A program made the translations under genes and the position numbers. 64,000 nt of DNA, taken from assembly GCF_029360805.1 (NCBI RefSeq), contig NZ_JARKNC010000010.1, positions 361,287 to 425,286 of the forward strand, read 5' to 3'. Origin of the DNA: Daejeonella sp. JGW-45 (lineage in GTDB: Bacteria; Bacteroidota; Bacteroidia; Sphingobacteriales; Sphingobacteriaceae). Below, piece by piece: positions 8,853 through 17,519 of the stretch (positions are counted from its first letter, which is position 1; each line of letters opens with the position of its first letter). The notes beneath the pieces are model-generated. The model ran no database searches. It was given only the letters and a program-made list of their open reading frames with translations, and was not told where the DNA came from.

Positions 8853-9546
8853 ATTTCCTACTCTTTATCACTTTTGCCGGAACCCCACCCACAATACTAT
8901 AGGGCGGAACATCCTTAGTTACCACGCTTCCCGCAGCGATCACTGATCCTCGTCCTATAGTTACGCCGGCGAGGATTATTGTATTAGCTGCGATCCAGCA
9001 GTCGTCTTCTATCTTAACGAACTCTCTTTTGACACCCTGTTCCTTGATGCTGAGGTTGGGATCGTCAAACAAATGATTCTCTGCATAAATACTTACCCTG
9101 GGAGACATCATTACATTGTCGCCAATTTCTATATATCCCGAGCATCCAATATATGAATAAGGGCCGATGCTGGAGTTGTTCCCTATTTTCAGGCCCTCGC
9201 CGATCGCCGACCCGTAAATATTTGTAGGCCTTATTATGGCATGTTTTCCTATGGTTACGCGGTCGCCCACAACGATGCCGCGGTAGGTCATGCAGTTTAC
9301 CTCGGCGTAGTCTTCGACGATAAAATCCCTGCCGGCGCTCAGATGCCGGGCGTAACGGATGGATGCGCCTTTGCCGACCAGTACCCAGCCGCTGGATCTT
9401 TTAAAGAATAACCGCTGAAACATACCGCGCAGGTAAAAGAAAGAAAGGCGGTAAAGTGTTGCCAGGATGTCCCGGCTTTTCCATTCACCGGGAAAGCGGT
9501 CAACGATAAATTTATAACTGTGTAAAAAGGAAGTGTCAGACCTCAT
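8851..9546 (-). CDS. Acyltransferase with left-handed beta-helix (hexapeptide repeats)
   Basis: 231 residues. After an N-terminal helix-rich stretch, from about residue 70 there are repeated [LIV]-G-x4 hexapeptides ([54 protein letters not shown]) and the end VGGVPAKVI, typical of the maltose/galactoside O-acetyltransferase group. It probably O-acetylates a sugar of the polymer. Start ATG 9546 follows a TAGTTTTG -7 element at 9556-9563 by only about ten bases, so the transcript would be nearly leaderless. Confidence 0.85.
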   Translation of the reverse strand: MRSDTSFLHSYKFIVDRFPGEWKSRDILATLYRLSFFYLRGMFQRLFFKRSSGWVLVGKGASIRYARHLSAGRDFIVEDYAEVNCMTYRGIVVGDRVTIGKHAIIRPTNIYGSAIGEGLKIGNNSSIGPYSYIGCSGYIEIGDNVMMSPRVSIYAENHLFDDPNLSIKEQGVKREFVKIEDDCWIAANTIILAGVTIGRGSVIAAGSVVTKDVPPYSIVGGVPAKVIKSRK

Positions 9547-9555
9547 AGATTATTT

Positions 9556-9563
9556 CAAAACTA
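9556..9563 (-). promoter_or_regulatory. Putative -7 element for the acyltransferase gene
   Basis: The minus strand reads TAGTTTTG (TAnnTTTG), ending 9 bases before the ATG. No matching -33 box was seen. Confidence 0.4.
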
Positions 9564-9620
9564 TGATATTTTTTTATTGTGCGAAGATATTTCTGCACAG
9601 GAAAGCGCAGGAACTGTATG

Positions 9621-10757
9621 CTAGCGGCGGAAACTTCCCTTGCCGGCAGCAAGATGAAATACTTTTACCAGCTCTTCAGCATTTTTTTGCCAGGAAAACA
9701 TTTTCAGGCGCTCAGTACCTTTTTTTACCAGTGCTTCAGCAAGGCCGGGATCTTCAACTACCTTCCTGATCTTGTCGCAGATGTCATGGCTGTCAAAGGG
9801 GTCGAAGCACAGTACGGCATCACCGCCGATTTCCGGCAGGCAAGTATTGCCGGCCACGAGTACAGGCAGCTTGTAATGAAATGCTTCGAGCACCGGGAGG
9901 CCGAAGCCTTCGTTCAGTGAAGGAAATACATACAGGGAAGCAGTCCTGTAAAGCTGCGACAGTTCCTCATCGCTCGCATATCCATACATCATAACGAAAT
10001 CCTCCAGGTTTTCCCTCTTAATGGCGGCCTTTAATTCTGCAGACCCGTCGAGCTCATCTTTTGAGCTTGATTGCCCGACGATTACCAGGGAATACCCGGT
10101 ATGCCCGGCCTGGTGCAAAGCCTTAACAGCCTCGACGAGCTTTACCAGGTTTTTTCTTTTTTCAAGCACCCCGACATGTAAAATAAATTTAGAAGTAGGT
10201 GTGGTGATGACGGGGCCAGGCTCATCAGGGGGTCTGGCCGGAGACTTTTTAACGCCGTTGTATATAGAAATGATTTTCTGCGGCTGGATGCCGGTGAAAT
10301 GGGCAAGCCTGGTTTTGGAGTATTCGGATATGGTCACCAGGTAAGGCGCCCTTTTTGCTGCGCTTACCCCGAGAGTACGGAACATTTTTAGCCACAGGGG
10401 GTTAACTTGTTCAGGATATTCGTAAAAGAAGGCATCGTGGAACAGCGGTATAGGCTGATAGCCCAGGTGTATATATGGAACAAAATAATCCGGGCAGAAA
10501 AGAACGTCACAGTTATTAAGGTAAGCCTTTACAGGCAATACTGCCTGTTTCCAAAAAAAAAAGCGAACATGCTCTGCTAGTTTCAGAACTTTATTCCTGC
10601 CCCCGTACACGGGGAAGGGAGAGTCGAAGAACTTTATTTCGCAGCCGTGATCATTATTTTTAAACTCCCTGAGTATTTCTTCCAGGTAAGTCCTGGCGCC
10701 GGTTTTCGCCACCCTTAGATCCCTTATGTCTATACCGACTACCAGTTTGTTTGCCAT
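9621..10757 (-). CDS. Glycosyltransferase family 4 protein (mannosyltransferase-like)
   Basis: 378 residues from the ATG at 10757. An in-frame TTG at 10766 is rejected because it lies inside a TATATTTG -7 element (10764-10771). GT-B fold: MANKLVVGIDIRDLRVAKTG..YLEEILREF at the N-terminus; YLVTISEYSKTRLAHF, FILHVGVLEKRKNLVKLVEA and FPSLNEGFGLPVLEAF (E-x7-E) in the C-terminal half. This set resembles GT4 enzymes that use GDP-mannose. Cytoplasmic role in repeat-unit assembly. It diverges from the methyltransferase gene at 10979. Confidence 0.88.
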   Translation of the reverse strand: MANKLVVGIDIRDLRVAKTGARTYLEEILREFKNNDHGCEIKFFDSPFPVYGGRNKVLKLAEHVRFFFWKQAVLPVKAYLNNCDVLFCPDYFVPYIHLGYQPIPLFHDAFFYEYPEQVNPLWLKMFRTLGVSAAKRAPYLVTISEYSKTRLAHFTGIQPQKIISIYNGVKKSPARPPDEPGPVITTPTSKFILHVGVLEKRKNLVKLVEAVKALHQAGHTGYSLVIVGQSSSKDELDGSAELKAAIKRENLEDFVMMYGYASDEELSQLYRTASLYVFPSLNEGFGLPVLEAFHYKLPVLVAGNTCLPEIGGDAVLCFDPFDSHDICDKIRKVVEDPGLAEALVKKGTERLKMFSWQKNAEELVKVFHLAAGKGSFRR

Positions 10758-10763
10758 AGCATG

Positions 10764-10771
10764 CAAATATA
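10764..10771 (-). promoter_or_regulatory. Putative -7 element overlapping an alternative start
   Basis: The minus strand reads TATATTTG. It ends 6 bases before the ATG at 10757, placing the expected transcription start at or next to the start codon. Confidence 0.5.
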
Positions 10772-10830
10772 ATAAATGCCGAACCGGCGACGGGGATTAT
10801 AGATTAATTATCGCTGCAGGCTTTCGCTGG

Positions 10831-10848
10831 ATCCGATAGCTATCGGAT
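10831..10848. repeat. 18-bp perfect palindrome in a divergent intergenic region
   Basis: The palindrome ATCCGATAGCTATCGGAT lies between divergent genes starting at 10757 and 10979. It is followed by GATGACA, and an inverted TGTCATC occurs about 45 bases further on, so it looks like part of a small repeat element; an operator is the alternative. Confidence 0.55.
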
Positions 10849-10936
10849 GACAGAGCTTTTTTGGGAATGGGGAATTCCAGCCATAGTGTTGTCATCTGAA
10901 AAACAAATCTTTTTCCCGGACACTATTGATTAATTA

Positions 10937-10944
10937 TATCTTTG
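10937..10944 (+). promoter_or_regulatory. Putative -7 element for the methyltransferase gene
   Basis: TATCTTTG matches TAnnTTTG exactly, 35 bases before the ATG at 10979. The -33 region is T-rich (TTTT at 10911) but not a clean TTTG. Confidence 0.5.
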
Positions 10945-10978
10945 CGGCTTTAGTATTTGCCTCAATAGCGGACCTCCA

Positions 10979-11635
10979 ATGTCTATAAACGATATATTTG
11001 ATTCTTCCGATAAGCCGCAATCCTGGGGCAACAGGTTCAGAAACAGGAGATTCGGTTTTTTGAAAGAAAAACTAGACAGGTTACCCAAGCCTGTACGGAT
11101 CCTGGATATCGGCGGACTTGAGTCGTTCTGGACCAACCGGGGCTTCGGAGAGGATCCGGATTACCAGATCACTATCCTAAATCTTGAAAAAGCGAAGACC
11201 GGCTGTTCAAATTTCAGCAGTTTAGCGGGTGATGCTACTGATCTTGGTGCGATAGGCGATAAGGAGTACGATGTCGCTTTTTCAAATTCGGTGATCGAAC
11301 ACCTCTATACTTTTGAGAATCAAATGCTCATGGCCCGCGAGGTTCAGCGTGTCGGGAAATATCACTTTATCCAGACGCCGAACAAGTACTTTCCAGTAGA
11401 GCCTCACTATGTGCTTCCCTTTTTTGATCTGTTACCGGCATCATCGAAGTATGGCATACTGACTAAAACCAAACTCAGCAGGCTGAAAAAATGGAGTCAC
11501 CAGGATGCCCGGCAGTATGTTGATGAGATCCGGCTGATATCTTATTCGGAGTTTAAGCGCCTTTTTCCTCAAAGCCGGATGTATAAGGAAATGTTCATGG
11601 GGCTGGTAAAATCATTTACGGCTCATAATTTCTAA
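10979..11635 (+). CDS. Class I SAM-dependent methyltransferase (putative)
   Basis: 218 residues. Motif I is VRILDIGGLESFW; a conserved acidic strand end follows (ITILNLEKAK), then DATDLGAIGDKEYDVAFSNSVIEHL, the motif II/post-II region typical of small-molecule and glycan methyltransferases. The C-terminal third has no motif I recognise. It is on the opposite strand to most of the polysaccharide locus and ends tail-to-tail with the polymerase gene with a 20-base overlap (11616-11635). It may methylate a sugar; the substrate is unknown. Confidence 0.78.
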   Translation: MSINDIFDSSDKPQSWGNRFRNRRFGFLKEKLDRLPKPVRILDIGGLESFWTNRGFGEDPDYQITILNLEKAKTGCSNFSSLAGDATDLGAIGDKEYDVAFSNSVIEHLYTFENQMLMAREVQRVGKYHFIQTPNKYFPVEPHYVLPFFDLLPASSKYGILTKTKLSRLKKWSHQDARQYVDEIRLISYSEFKRLFPQSRMYKEMFMGLVKSFTAHNF

Positions 11636-13004
11636 CAGGGGCATCGTCGCCCGGCGGTTGCTTATGCATGATCATATTGACAAGCACGCCGGTCAGGAAC
11701 CAATTGATATAAGTGATGTAGGAGTATGAGTCTAAGTTTGCGGTGAACAAAGGCAGAGAGATCCCGATCTTTAGCAGGAATACGGTCAGCGCTACCATCC
11801 GCTCCTTACCTTCAAGATGAGGGAACCACTTATAGGCATATATTATTGTCGTCAGATGGATGAAAATATACAGCATGACGCCAATTATGCCTATCTGGAC
11901 ACCCAAAATAATAAACTGGTTCTCTCCGCCGATACTGGTGCCGAGGCTGCCTGAGACTCTTCCTGAAGCTCCGAGGCCAAGTCCCAGCGGGTTGCTTACC
12001 ATTGCTTCCAACCCAGCTAACCATGCCACCACGTGGCCCAGTCCCGATGCATCCTGTAGAGTCAGCGTTGACAGGATATATTCGTACAGGCCTTTATCAG
12101 CTACGACATATCCCAAATAGATAAAGCCGGCGGCAATAAGTATATGGCATCCGTGCAGGATGTATTTTTTATCGGTGATAAAAGCATAAACATAGATCAC
12201 CAGGAAATAGCTTGCCATGGATGAACGCGAGATGGAGAACATTACCGACGTAAGTGAAGCCATAATAGCAAGCATTCCCAGCTTACTCGGGTTGAACAGG
12301 TTATTTTTCTGTGTAAATAATCCCGCGATCACAGAGATAGAAAGCAGGGCTGCGGAAGCATGCTCCAAAGGATCGGAGAAAAAACTTGCAAAGCGCTTAA
12401 GTCCGCTTTCCGCGCGTTCAAAGGTCCACGTGAGGCCATAGTTTCCCTCGGGCTCCTGGCCAAAGAAGTCGTAGATATAGTCTGAATAGCCGGTCAGCGA
12501 TTGAAAGTGTGTATCGATAACGCTTTCGTAGAGTACGAGGATCGCTGCCGCAATAGCCAGAACGAGAATAAAATGAAAGTATTTCTTTATTTCTAAGGTC
12601 CGGATGTCTATAAGCCGGCCTGCACAATAGATAAGCGCGAAAAAAGAGGTGCTTTTGAAAGCAAGAAGGCGTGCGGAGAATCCAAATTCACCGATCGGAA
12701 GCAGAACATACAACCCGGTATAGACCAGGTATGCCACCACCGCGTAGTCGATCACATGAGGCCGGATCCTTTCCTTCAGATGCCAGACCATCGTACCGAG
12801 CATGGCCAGAATGATGATCTCCTTAAAGGGCTGAAACAGGAATATAAACGACCGGTAGCCCGCCTGGTACAGGATTGATAATGTGGTATTATAAATTGAT
12901 AATCCAAAGATCAGGAAGATGAACCCTCCCTGCGGGTTTTTATTGAAAATATCTTTTAATGCAGACAGGAAAGCAGAAATATAAAGCAGCGGAAAGATCA
13001 ACAT
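11616..13004 (-). CDS. O-antigen ligase/polymerase family membrane protein (Wzy-like)
   Basis: 462 residues with about 10-12 hydrophobic helices throughout. A large periplasmic-type loop (GYSDYIYDFFGQEPEGNYGLTWTFERAESG..) precedes FASFFSDPLEHASAALLSI and MFSISRSSMASY, and NPLGLGLGASGRVSG lies further on. Topology and SRS/GLG motifs match the Wzy_C/O-antigen ligase superfamily, which polymerises or ligates lipid-linked repeat units on the periplasmic face. As the only such protein in the locus, the polymerase role is most likely. The last residues are polar (KQPPGDDAPVRNYEP) and overlap the methyltransferase gene on the other strand. Confidence 0.82.
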   Translation of the reverse strand: MLIFPLLYISAFLSALKDIFNKNPQGGFIFLIFGLSIYNTTLSILYQAGYRSFIFLFQPFKEIIILAMLGTMVWHLKERIRPHVIDYAVVAYLVYTGLYVLLPIGEFGFSARLLAFKSTSFFALIYCAGRLIDIRTLEIKKYFHFILVLAIAAAILVLYESVIDTHFQSLTGYSDYIYDFFGQEPEGNYGLTWTFERAESGLKRFASFFSDPLEHASAALLSISVIAGLFTQKNNLFNPSKLGMLAIMASLTSVMFSISRSSMASYFLVIYVYAFITDKKYILHGCHILIAAGFIYLGYVVADKGLYEYILSTLTLQDASGLGHVVAWLAGLEAMVSNPLGLGLGASGRVSGSLGTSIGGENQFIILGVQIGIIGVMLYIFIHLTTIIYAYKWFPHLEGKERMVALTVFLLKIGISLPLFTANLDSYSYITYINWFLTGVLVNMIMHKQPPGDDAPVRNYEP

Positions 13005-13095
13005 ACCGGTACATCATAAATGATCCCTGCACGGTGGAGTAGGAAAGGGACTGGGGGTAAATAATGCATATGCTTCTCAAAGGTAATTATTCTTC

Positions 13096-13103
13096 TATTT
13101 TTG
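13096..13103 (+). promoter_or_regulatory. Putative -7 element upstream of the GT-like gene
   Basis: TATTTTTG matches TAnnTTTG; about 117 bases before the ATG at 13220. No clear -33 element. Confidence 0.35.
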
Positions 13104-13219
13104 CAGGGATATATGAATGCAATTTATACAACCTTCCCAATAAAACATTTCCTGTGCGAATTTTTCCCGGTGAACTTACAGAAGGCCCTTAATTGCAGGG
13201 AATTACAAATCAGGGTCGG

Positions 13220-14104
13220 ATGATAGATAAGAATATAATAATTGCGGCTCTTGCGAGGGATTGCGAAGATTCTTTGAGGAATAATATCCCGGTGATCGAG
13301 GATCTGAGGAGCCGGTTCTTATGGTCGCAGGTTGTGGTTGTTGAGAACGATAGTAAAGACGGAACCAAGGGTTTGCTAGATCATTGGAAGGCAAATTCGA
13401 CTAACGTTACTATTGTTTCCAACGATTTCGGGACAAAGACAATTCCGGATAAAAGTGACCTGATAGCAGACCCCTGGACGTGTTACCAGCGAATTGATAA
13501 GATGGTTGCCTACAGGAATATTTACCTGGATTATATCAGCGAGGTCGACCACCCGATCGACCTGGTGATCGTGATCGATATCGATGTGGTAGAAATTTCT
13601 TTAAGCGGTTTACTTAATGTAGTGAACTCTTTTGATAATAAGACCGGGGCAATTTTTTCAAATGGGGTAAGTATAAAGAAAACCCTTTTTGGCTTATCGG
13701 AAATTTATTATGACACGTTCGCTGTGTGGGAATACCCTTTGCTGGATGAATTCAGCCATTCGCCTGACTCCCTGGCAAGAACATTTAAATCCATTAATAA
13801 AAATGTTAGAAAATCACCCCTTTATAAGGTTATTTCTGCTTTTGGCGGGGTGGGTGTATACAATTATCAGGCAATTAAGGGCCTGCGATACCGAACTGTC
13901 TTGAATCCTTTAAATCAGCGGGAAGCTATTTGTGAGCACATCCCCTTTCATCAGGAAATGATTAACCGCGGATTCGACAATTATATAGCCCGGGATTTCC
14001 AGGTTGTCTACCAGAAACATAATTGGATCCTGATATTAAAACTGGTGCTGCCTGTAAAGGTTTTTAACATTCTGCACCCTCTTCTTCTGAAAATTAAAAA
14101 GTAA
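13220..14104 (+). CDS. Glycosyltransferase-like protein (GT-A type, resembling CAP59/GT69 proteins)
   Basis: 294 residues from ATG 13220 (MIDKNIIIAALARDCEDSL); a TTG at 13193 could extend it by nine residues. The N-terminal half has a GT-A layout: VVVVENDSKDGTKGLLDHW (nucleotide-binding acidic region), then LVIVIDIDVVEISL, a DxD-like metal-binding motif. The middle (FSNGVSIKK..YYDTFAVWEYP) and REAICEHIPFHQEM recall the cryptococcal CAP59/CMT1 mannosyltransferase group. No membrane segment. It lies on the plus strand between minus-strand cluster genes, tail-to-tail with the methyltransferase at 14108 (3 bases apart). Family placement is from memory and tentative. Confidence 0.65.
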   Translation: MIDKNIIIAALARDCEDSLRNNIPVIEDLRSRFLWSQVVVVENDSKDGTKGLLDHWKANSTNVTIVSNDFGTKTIPDKSDLIADPWTCYQRIDKMVAYRNIYLDYISEVDHPIDLVIVIDIDVVEISLSGLLNVVNSFDNKTGAIFSNGVSIKKTLFGLSEIYYDTFAVWEYPLLDEFSHSPDSLARTFKSINKNVRKSPLYKVISAFGGVGVYNYQAIKGLRYRTVLNPLNQREAICEHIPFHQEMINRGFDNYIARDFQVVYQKHNWILILKLVLPVKVFNILHPLLLKIKK

Positions 14105-14107
14105 ATA

Positions 14108-15079
14108 TCACTCTTCTGCCGAATACCTGAAACCCCGATAGGAGGCAAGCAGCTCCTTATCACTCAACAGGTAGCCTTTCTCCTTTCTGCCCAAGAAATA
14201 AAATCCGCTGGCCGCATCAATACTGCCCCTGGTTTTATTCAGGATAAGATCAAAGTATTTCACCCAGAAGAACAGGAAGGTTCCCCCATAGCTTAAAACA
14301 CGATCTACTTTCTTGCTATTTGCGAAGCTGGTTAGGAAATATTTTAACGACCATACCAAAGCAGATCCCGCTCCGGCAATCACGCCGCTGTTAATTTCAT
14401 TGAAGTTACGGAACATGCGCCGGTGACCGAGATGGGTAAATCTCATAAAATCATACTTTCCCCCGTGTACCTGCTGCATGAAAGGAGTTTCGGCGTAGAT
14501 GAGGCCATTTTCCTTAAGAACACGGTTCATCTCGCGGACGCATAAGAAGGGGTCTAACACGTGCTCCAGTACAGCCTGGGCTATCACCAGGTCGAAGCTC
14601 TCATCAGCAAACGGAATTTCATGAGCGTCACATATTACGGTCGTATTGGGGCCGTATGAAACATCGGTTTCTACGAGGAGGTCCTCTTCCTTGAGAATGT
14701 TCTTCAAATGTGTAATACCAACGCCATCAACACTGCCGCCCAGTACCAGGATACGGATAGGCTTTTCTCCCTTTAGCAGGGAAGCAATATCTGCGTAGTT
14801 TCTCTCGCTGACATTATTATAAGTAATGTCAGGCTGAATGCGTTTCAGAAAGCGTATCCCGGGGTTAGAGTAAGTCTTAAAAAATATATCTCCCTCGGTT
14901 TCAAAATCCTTCTGTTCGAAAAGATCATTGTGAGGATTTATCAGGATCGGTATCCCGTTAAATACGGGATAAGTAGAATTACATCCTTCACTTGTGCATT
15001 TATAATGGCCTCCATCTTTTGTCAGCTTGTTTTTGCAGCATGGGCAAACTATGATTTGCTCTAAGGAGGAAAGATTCAT
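14108..15079 (-). CDS. SAM-dependent methyltransferase with Trm112-like zinc ribbon
   Basis: 323 residues. The N-terminus is a Trm112-type zinc ribbon (CPCC..K-C..C-STYPVFNGIPIL, four cysteines in residues 12-35). The methyltransferase core follows: IRILVLGGSVDGVG (motif I), VICDAHEIPFADESFDLVIAQAVLEHVLDP (motif II and post-II) and LKENGLIYAETPFMQQVH. This arrangement is common in methyltransferases of polysaccharide and natural-product clusters. It is the last recognisable gene of the polysaccharide locus; dxs follows on the same strand 80 bases upstream. Substrate unknown. Confidence 0.82.
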   Translation of the reverse strand: MNLSSLEQIIVCPCCKNKLTKDGGHYKCTSEGCNSTYPVFNGIPILINPHNDLFEQKDFETEGDIFFKTYSNPGIRFLKRIQPDITYNNVSERNYADIASLLKGEKPIRILVLGGSVDGVGITHLKNILKEEDLLVETDVSYGPNTTVICDAHEIPFADESFDLVIAQAVLEHVLDPFLCVREMNRVLKENGLIYAETPFMQQVHGGKYDFMRFTHLGHRRMFRNFNEINSGVIAGAGSALVWSLKYFLTSFANSKKVDRVLSYGGTFLFFWVKYFDLILNKTRGSIDAASGFYFLGRKEKGYLLSDKELLASYRGFRYSAEE

Positions 15080-15157
15080 TGTAAACTTATAAGGGTGATT
15101 TAAGATACGCCTGTTGAAAAGGTTGTCGGGGAAAAAATAACGCTGTGAAGCAAGAGA

Positions 15158-17086
15158 TCAGGATGCTATAGTTTTGGTTGCCCGGGGTACAGCTAGTTTT
15201 TCCACAGCTTTAGCTATCCCCTTTGCATCGTACCCGCATTCAGCCCATAGCTCGGGCTGTTCGCCATGTTCAATTATCTTATCGGGGATCCCAAGCCGGG
15301 TGACATTACAGGCGTAATTATTATCGGCCATAAATTCGAGTACGGCGCTTCCCATTCCGCCCTGGATGCAGCCATCCTCGACAGTTATCACATATTTGAA
15401 CTTTCTAAACACCTGGTGGAGAACCGCCTCGTCCAGAGGTTTGGCAAAACGCATATCATAATGTGCCGGATGGATACCTTCGGCATTCAATTCCATGCAT
15501 GCTTTAACAGCTTCGTTTCCAATGTGCCCGATACTTAAAATGGCCACGTCTTCACCATCGCAGATCATCCGGGCTTTTCCGACTTCAATTGCTTTCATGG
15601 GCCGGCGCCAATCGGTCATGACACCATTCCCCCGCGGATAGCGGATACTGAAAGGGCCCATATTCTCCTGCTGGGCAGTGAACATCAGGTTCCTGAGCTC
15701 CTCTTCATTCATCGGCGCTGAGACGATCATGTTTGGAATACAGCGCATGTAGGCAAGGTCGTAAGCTCCATGATGAGTGGCGCCATCTGACCCGGCGAAG
15801 CCTGCGCGGTCAAGGCAGAAAACTACGTTCAGCTTCTGAATAGCAACATCGTGTATAACCTGATCATAAGCCCTCTGCATAAAGGTGGAGTAGATATTGC
15901 AAAAAGGTATCATGCCCTGTGTGGCAAGGCCCGCGGAGAAGGTAACCGCATGCTGCTCGGCAATTCCGACGTCAAACGCACGGTCGGGCATTGCTTTCAT
16001 CATAATATTTAAAGAAGATCCCGAGGGCATTGCCGGGGTAACTCCCATGATCTTCGAATTTTGCTCTGCAAGCTCGACAATGGTGTTCCCGAAGACGTCC
16101 TGGTATTTCGGCGCCAGGGGCTTGTCGGTAACAGTTTTCTTTATTTCGCCGGTAATTTTATCAAAAAGGCCTGGTGAGTGCCATTTTGTTTGATCTTTTT
16201 CGGCCAGCGCATATCCTTTGCCTTTAACGGTAACGCAATGCAGCAGCTTCGGGCCGGGAATATCCTTCAGGTCGTTGAGTACCTTCACCAGGTGTTTCAC
16301 ATCATGGCCGTCGATAGGTCCGAAATACCTGAACTTCAAAGCTTCGAAGAAATTACTGCGTTTCAGCAACCCGCCTTTGATGGTCTTCTCAACCTTCTTA
16401 ATTATTTCATGGGCGTTAGGGCCAAGCTCGGAGATCTTGCTTAATACATGGGAGATATCATCCCGGAAACGGTTATAAGGTTTGGAGGTTGTAATGTCTG
16501 TGAGGTATTCTTTTAAGGCGCCTACATTGGGGTCTATCGACATGCAGTTATCATTCAGGATGACCAGGATGTTGGAGTTTTCAATTCCGGCATGGTTCAG
16601 AGCTTCGAAGGCCATTCCTCCTGTCATCGCCCCGTCGCCGATAACTGCGACGTGCTGGCGGTCTTTTTCTCCCTTATAATTAGAGGCTACGGCCATACCT
16701 AATGCTGCAGAGATCGAGGTCGATGAGTGGCCTACGCCAAACGTATCATATTCACTTTCAGCCCTTTTTGGAAATCCGCTGATGCCTTTGTAGATCCGGT
16801 TGGTATGAAAGGAATGTCTTCTTCCGGTGAGTATCTTATGGCCGTAAGCCTGGTGGCCCACATCCCATACCAGCTGGTCGTAGGGCGCATTAAGTACATA
16901 GTGAAGGGCGACGGTGAGCTCTACCACGCCGAGGCTTGATCCAAAGTGACCTCCGTTAACGGAAACAGTATCAACAATGAATTGTCTCAGTTCATCACAG
17001 ATCTGAACCAGATCGGTGTCTTTGAATTGTTTCAGATCAGCAGGATAGTTTATCTGCTCCAGAAATTCGCCCGCCTTAACTTCCAT
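15158..17086 (-). CDS. dxs: 1-deoxy-D-xylulose-5-phosphate synthase
   Basis: Condenses pyruvate and glyceraldehyde 3-phosphate with thiamine diphosphate to DXP, the first step of the MEP isoprenoid pathway; cytosolic homodimer. 642 residues from ATG 17086 (MEVKAGEFLEQI), close to the family's usual 620-650. Seen: VWDVGHQAYGHKILTGRR, the TPP-binding motif VIGDGAMTGGMAFEALNHAG..LNDN, FRYFGPIDGHDVKHL, the pyrimidine domain with GIAEQHAVTFSAGLA and RAGFAGSDGATHHGAYDLAY, and a C-terminal transketolase domain. An in-frame ATG at 17110 is less likely because the -7 element TATTTTTG ends two bases before it (17112-17119). Monocistronic in appearance. Confidence 0.97.
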   Translation of the reverse strand: MEVKAGEFLEQINYPADLKQFKDTDLVQICDELRQFIVDTVSVNGGHFGSSLGVVELTVALHYVLNAPYDQLVWDVGHQAYGHKILTGRRHSFHTNRIYKGISGFPKRAESEYDTFGVGHSSTSISAALGMAVASNYKGEKDRQHVAVIGDGAMTGGMAFEALNHAGIENSNILVILNDNCMSIDPNVGALKEYLTDITTSKPYNRFRDDISHVLSKISELGPNAHEIIKKVEKTIKGGLLKRSNFFEALKFRYFGPIDGHDVKHLVKVLNDLKDIPGPKLLHCVTVKGKGYALAEKDQTKWHSPGLFDKITGEIKKTVTDKPLAPKYQDVFGNTIVELAEQNSKIMGVTPAMPSGSSLNIMMKAMPDRAFDVGIAEQHAVTFSAGLATQGMIPFCNIYSTFMQRAYDQVIHDVAIQKLNVVFCLDRAGFAGSDGATHHGAYDLAYMRCIPNMIVSAPMNEEELRNLMFTAQQENMGPFSIRYPRGNGVMTDWRRPMKAIEVGKARMICDGEDVAILSIGHIGNEAVKACMELNAEGIHPAHYDMRFAKPLDEAVLHQVFRKFKYVITVEDGCIQGGMGSAVLEFMADNNYACNVTRLGIPDKIIEHGEQPELWAECGYDAKGIAKAVEKLAVPRATKTIAS

Positions 17087-17111
17087 GTAGGGTTTGTGAT
17101 AAATGATCATG

Positions 17112-17119
17112 CAAAAATA
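17112..17119 (-). promoter_or_regulatory. Putative -7 element for dxs
   Basis: The minus strand reads TATTTTTG. Its closeness to the ATG at 17110 argues for translation from 17086, with a leader of about 20 bases. Confidence 0.5.
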
Positions 17120-17190
17120 ACTTATTTATGAAACTTTTGGTTAATGATTTACGAAATTGAGGTTTGAAGTCGAGGTCGGGGGCGGACGTC

Positions 17191-17239
17191 AGAGGTCGGA
17201 GATCAGAGGTCGGATGTCTGAAGTCGGAGATCAGAAGTC
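17191..17239. repeat. Degenerate heptad array (seven units, AGAGGTC/GGAGATC type)
   Basis: Seven in-phase 7-bp units alternating AGAGGTC, GGAGATC, GGATGTC and TGAAGTC, with less regular units upstream (17165-17190). It lies in the divergent gap between dxs and scpA, directly before the inverted-repeat element. Confidence 0.75.
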
Positions 17240-17253
17240 GTGGGTATGAGCTG

Positions 17254-17449
17254 GGCGGAGAGACTCTTCCCCGATTTAGTCGGGGATCTCGTCAAACGGC
17301 ACGCGGCTATAGCCGCATGTGGCGCCAGTTTCCTATCGTCTTCACGGCAATTAACATCTATGCACGCTGAATGTCCCGGTAATACCTGCGGCGGAAGCCG
17401 CGGTATCATAACGAGATCCCCGATCCAGTCGGGGAAGAGTCTCTCCGCC
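17254..17449. mobile_element. Compact inverted-repeat element (REPIN/MITE-like), copy 2
   Basis: A 196-bp element with 39-bp inverted ends (17254-17292 and 17411-17449), 35/39 complementary, with the differences confined to the hairpin loop. Each end folds as CCCCGA-n5-TCGGGG. Internal hairpins GCGGCTATAGCCGC (17303-17316) and GCGGC-GGAA-GCCGC (17388-17401) match the plan of copy 1 at 5409-5607, while the centre differs. It lies between the divergent genes dxs and scpA and encodes no protein. Confidence 0.8.
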
Positions 17450-17519
17450 AAGCACCCGGTTATGATCGAAATACCTCATACCTCCAATTACCGAAATTCC
17501 CGTAACTTTACTTCACATC

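Noticed and set aside
1-15079. Prophage or genomic island origin of the polysaccharide locus
   Set aside because: No integrase, tRNA or direct repeats were seen, and base composition looks similar to the rest by eye; transfer cannot be excluded but is not supported.
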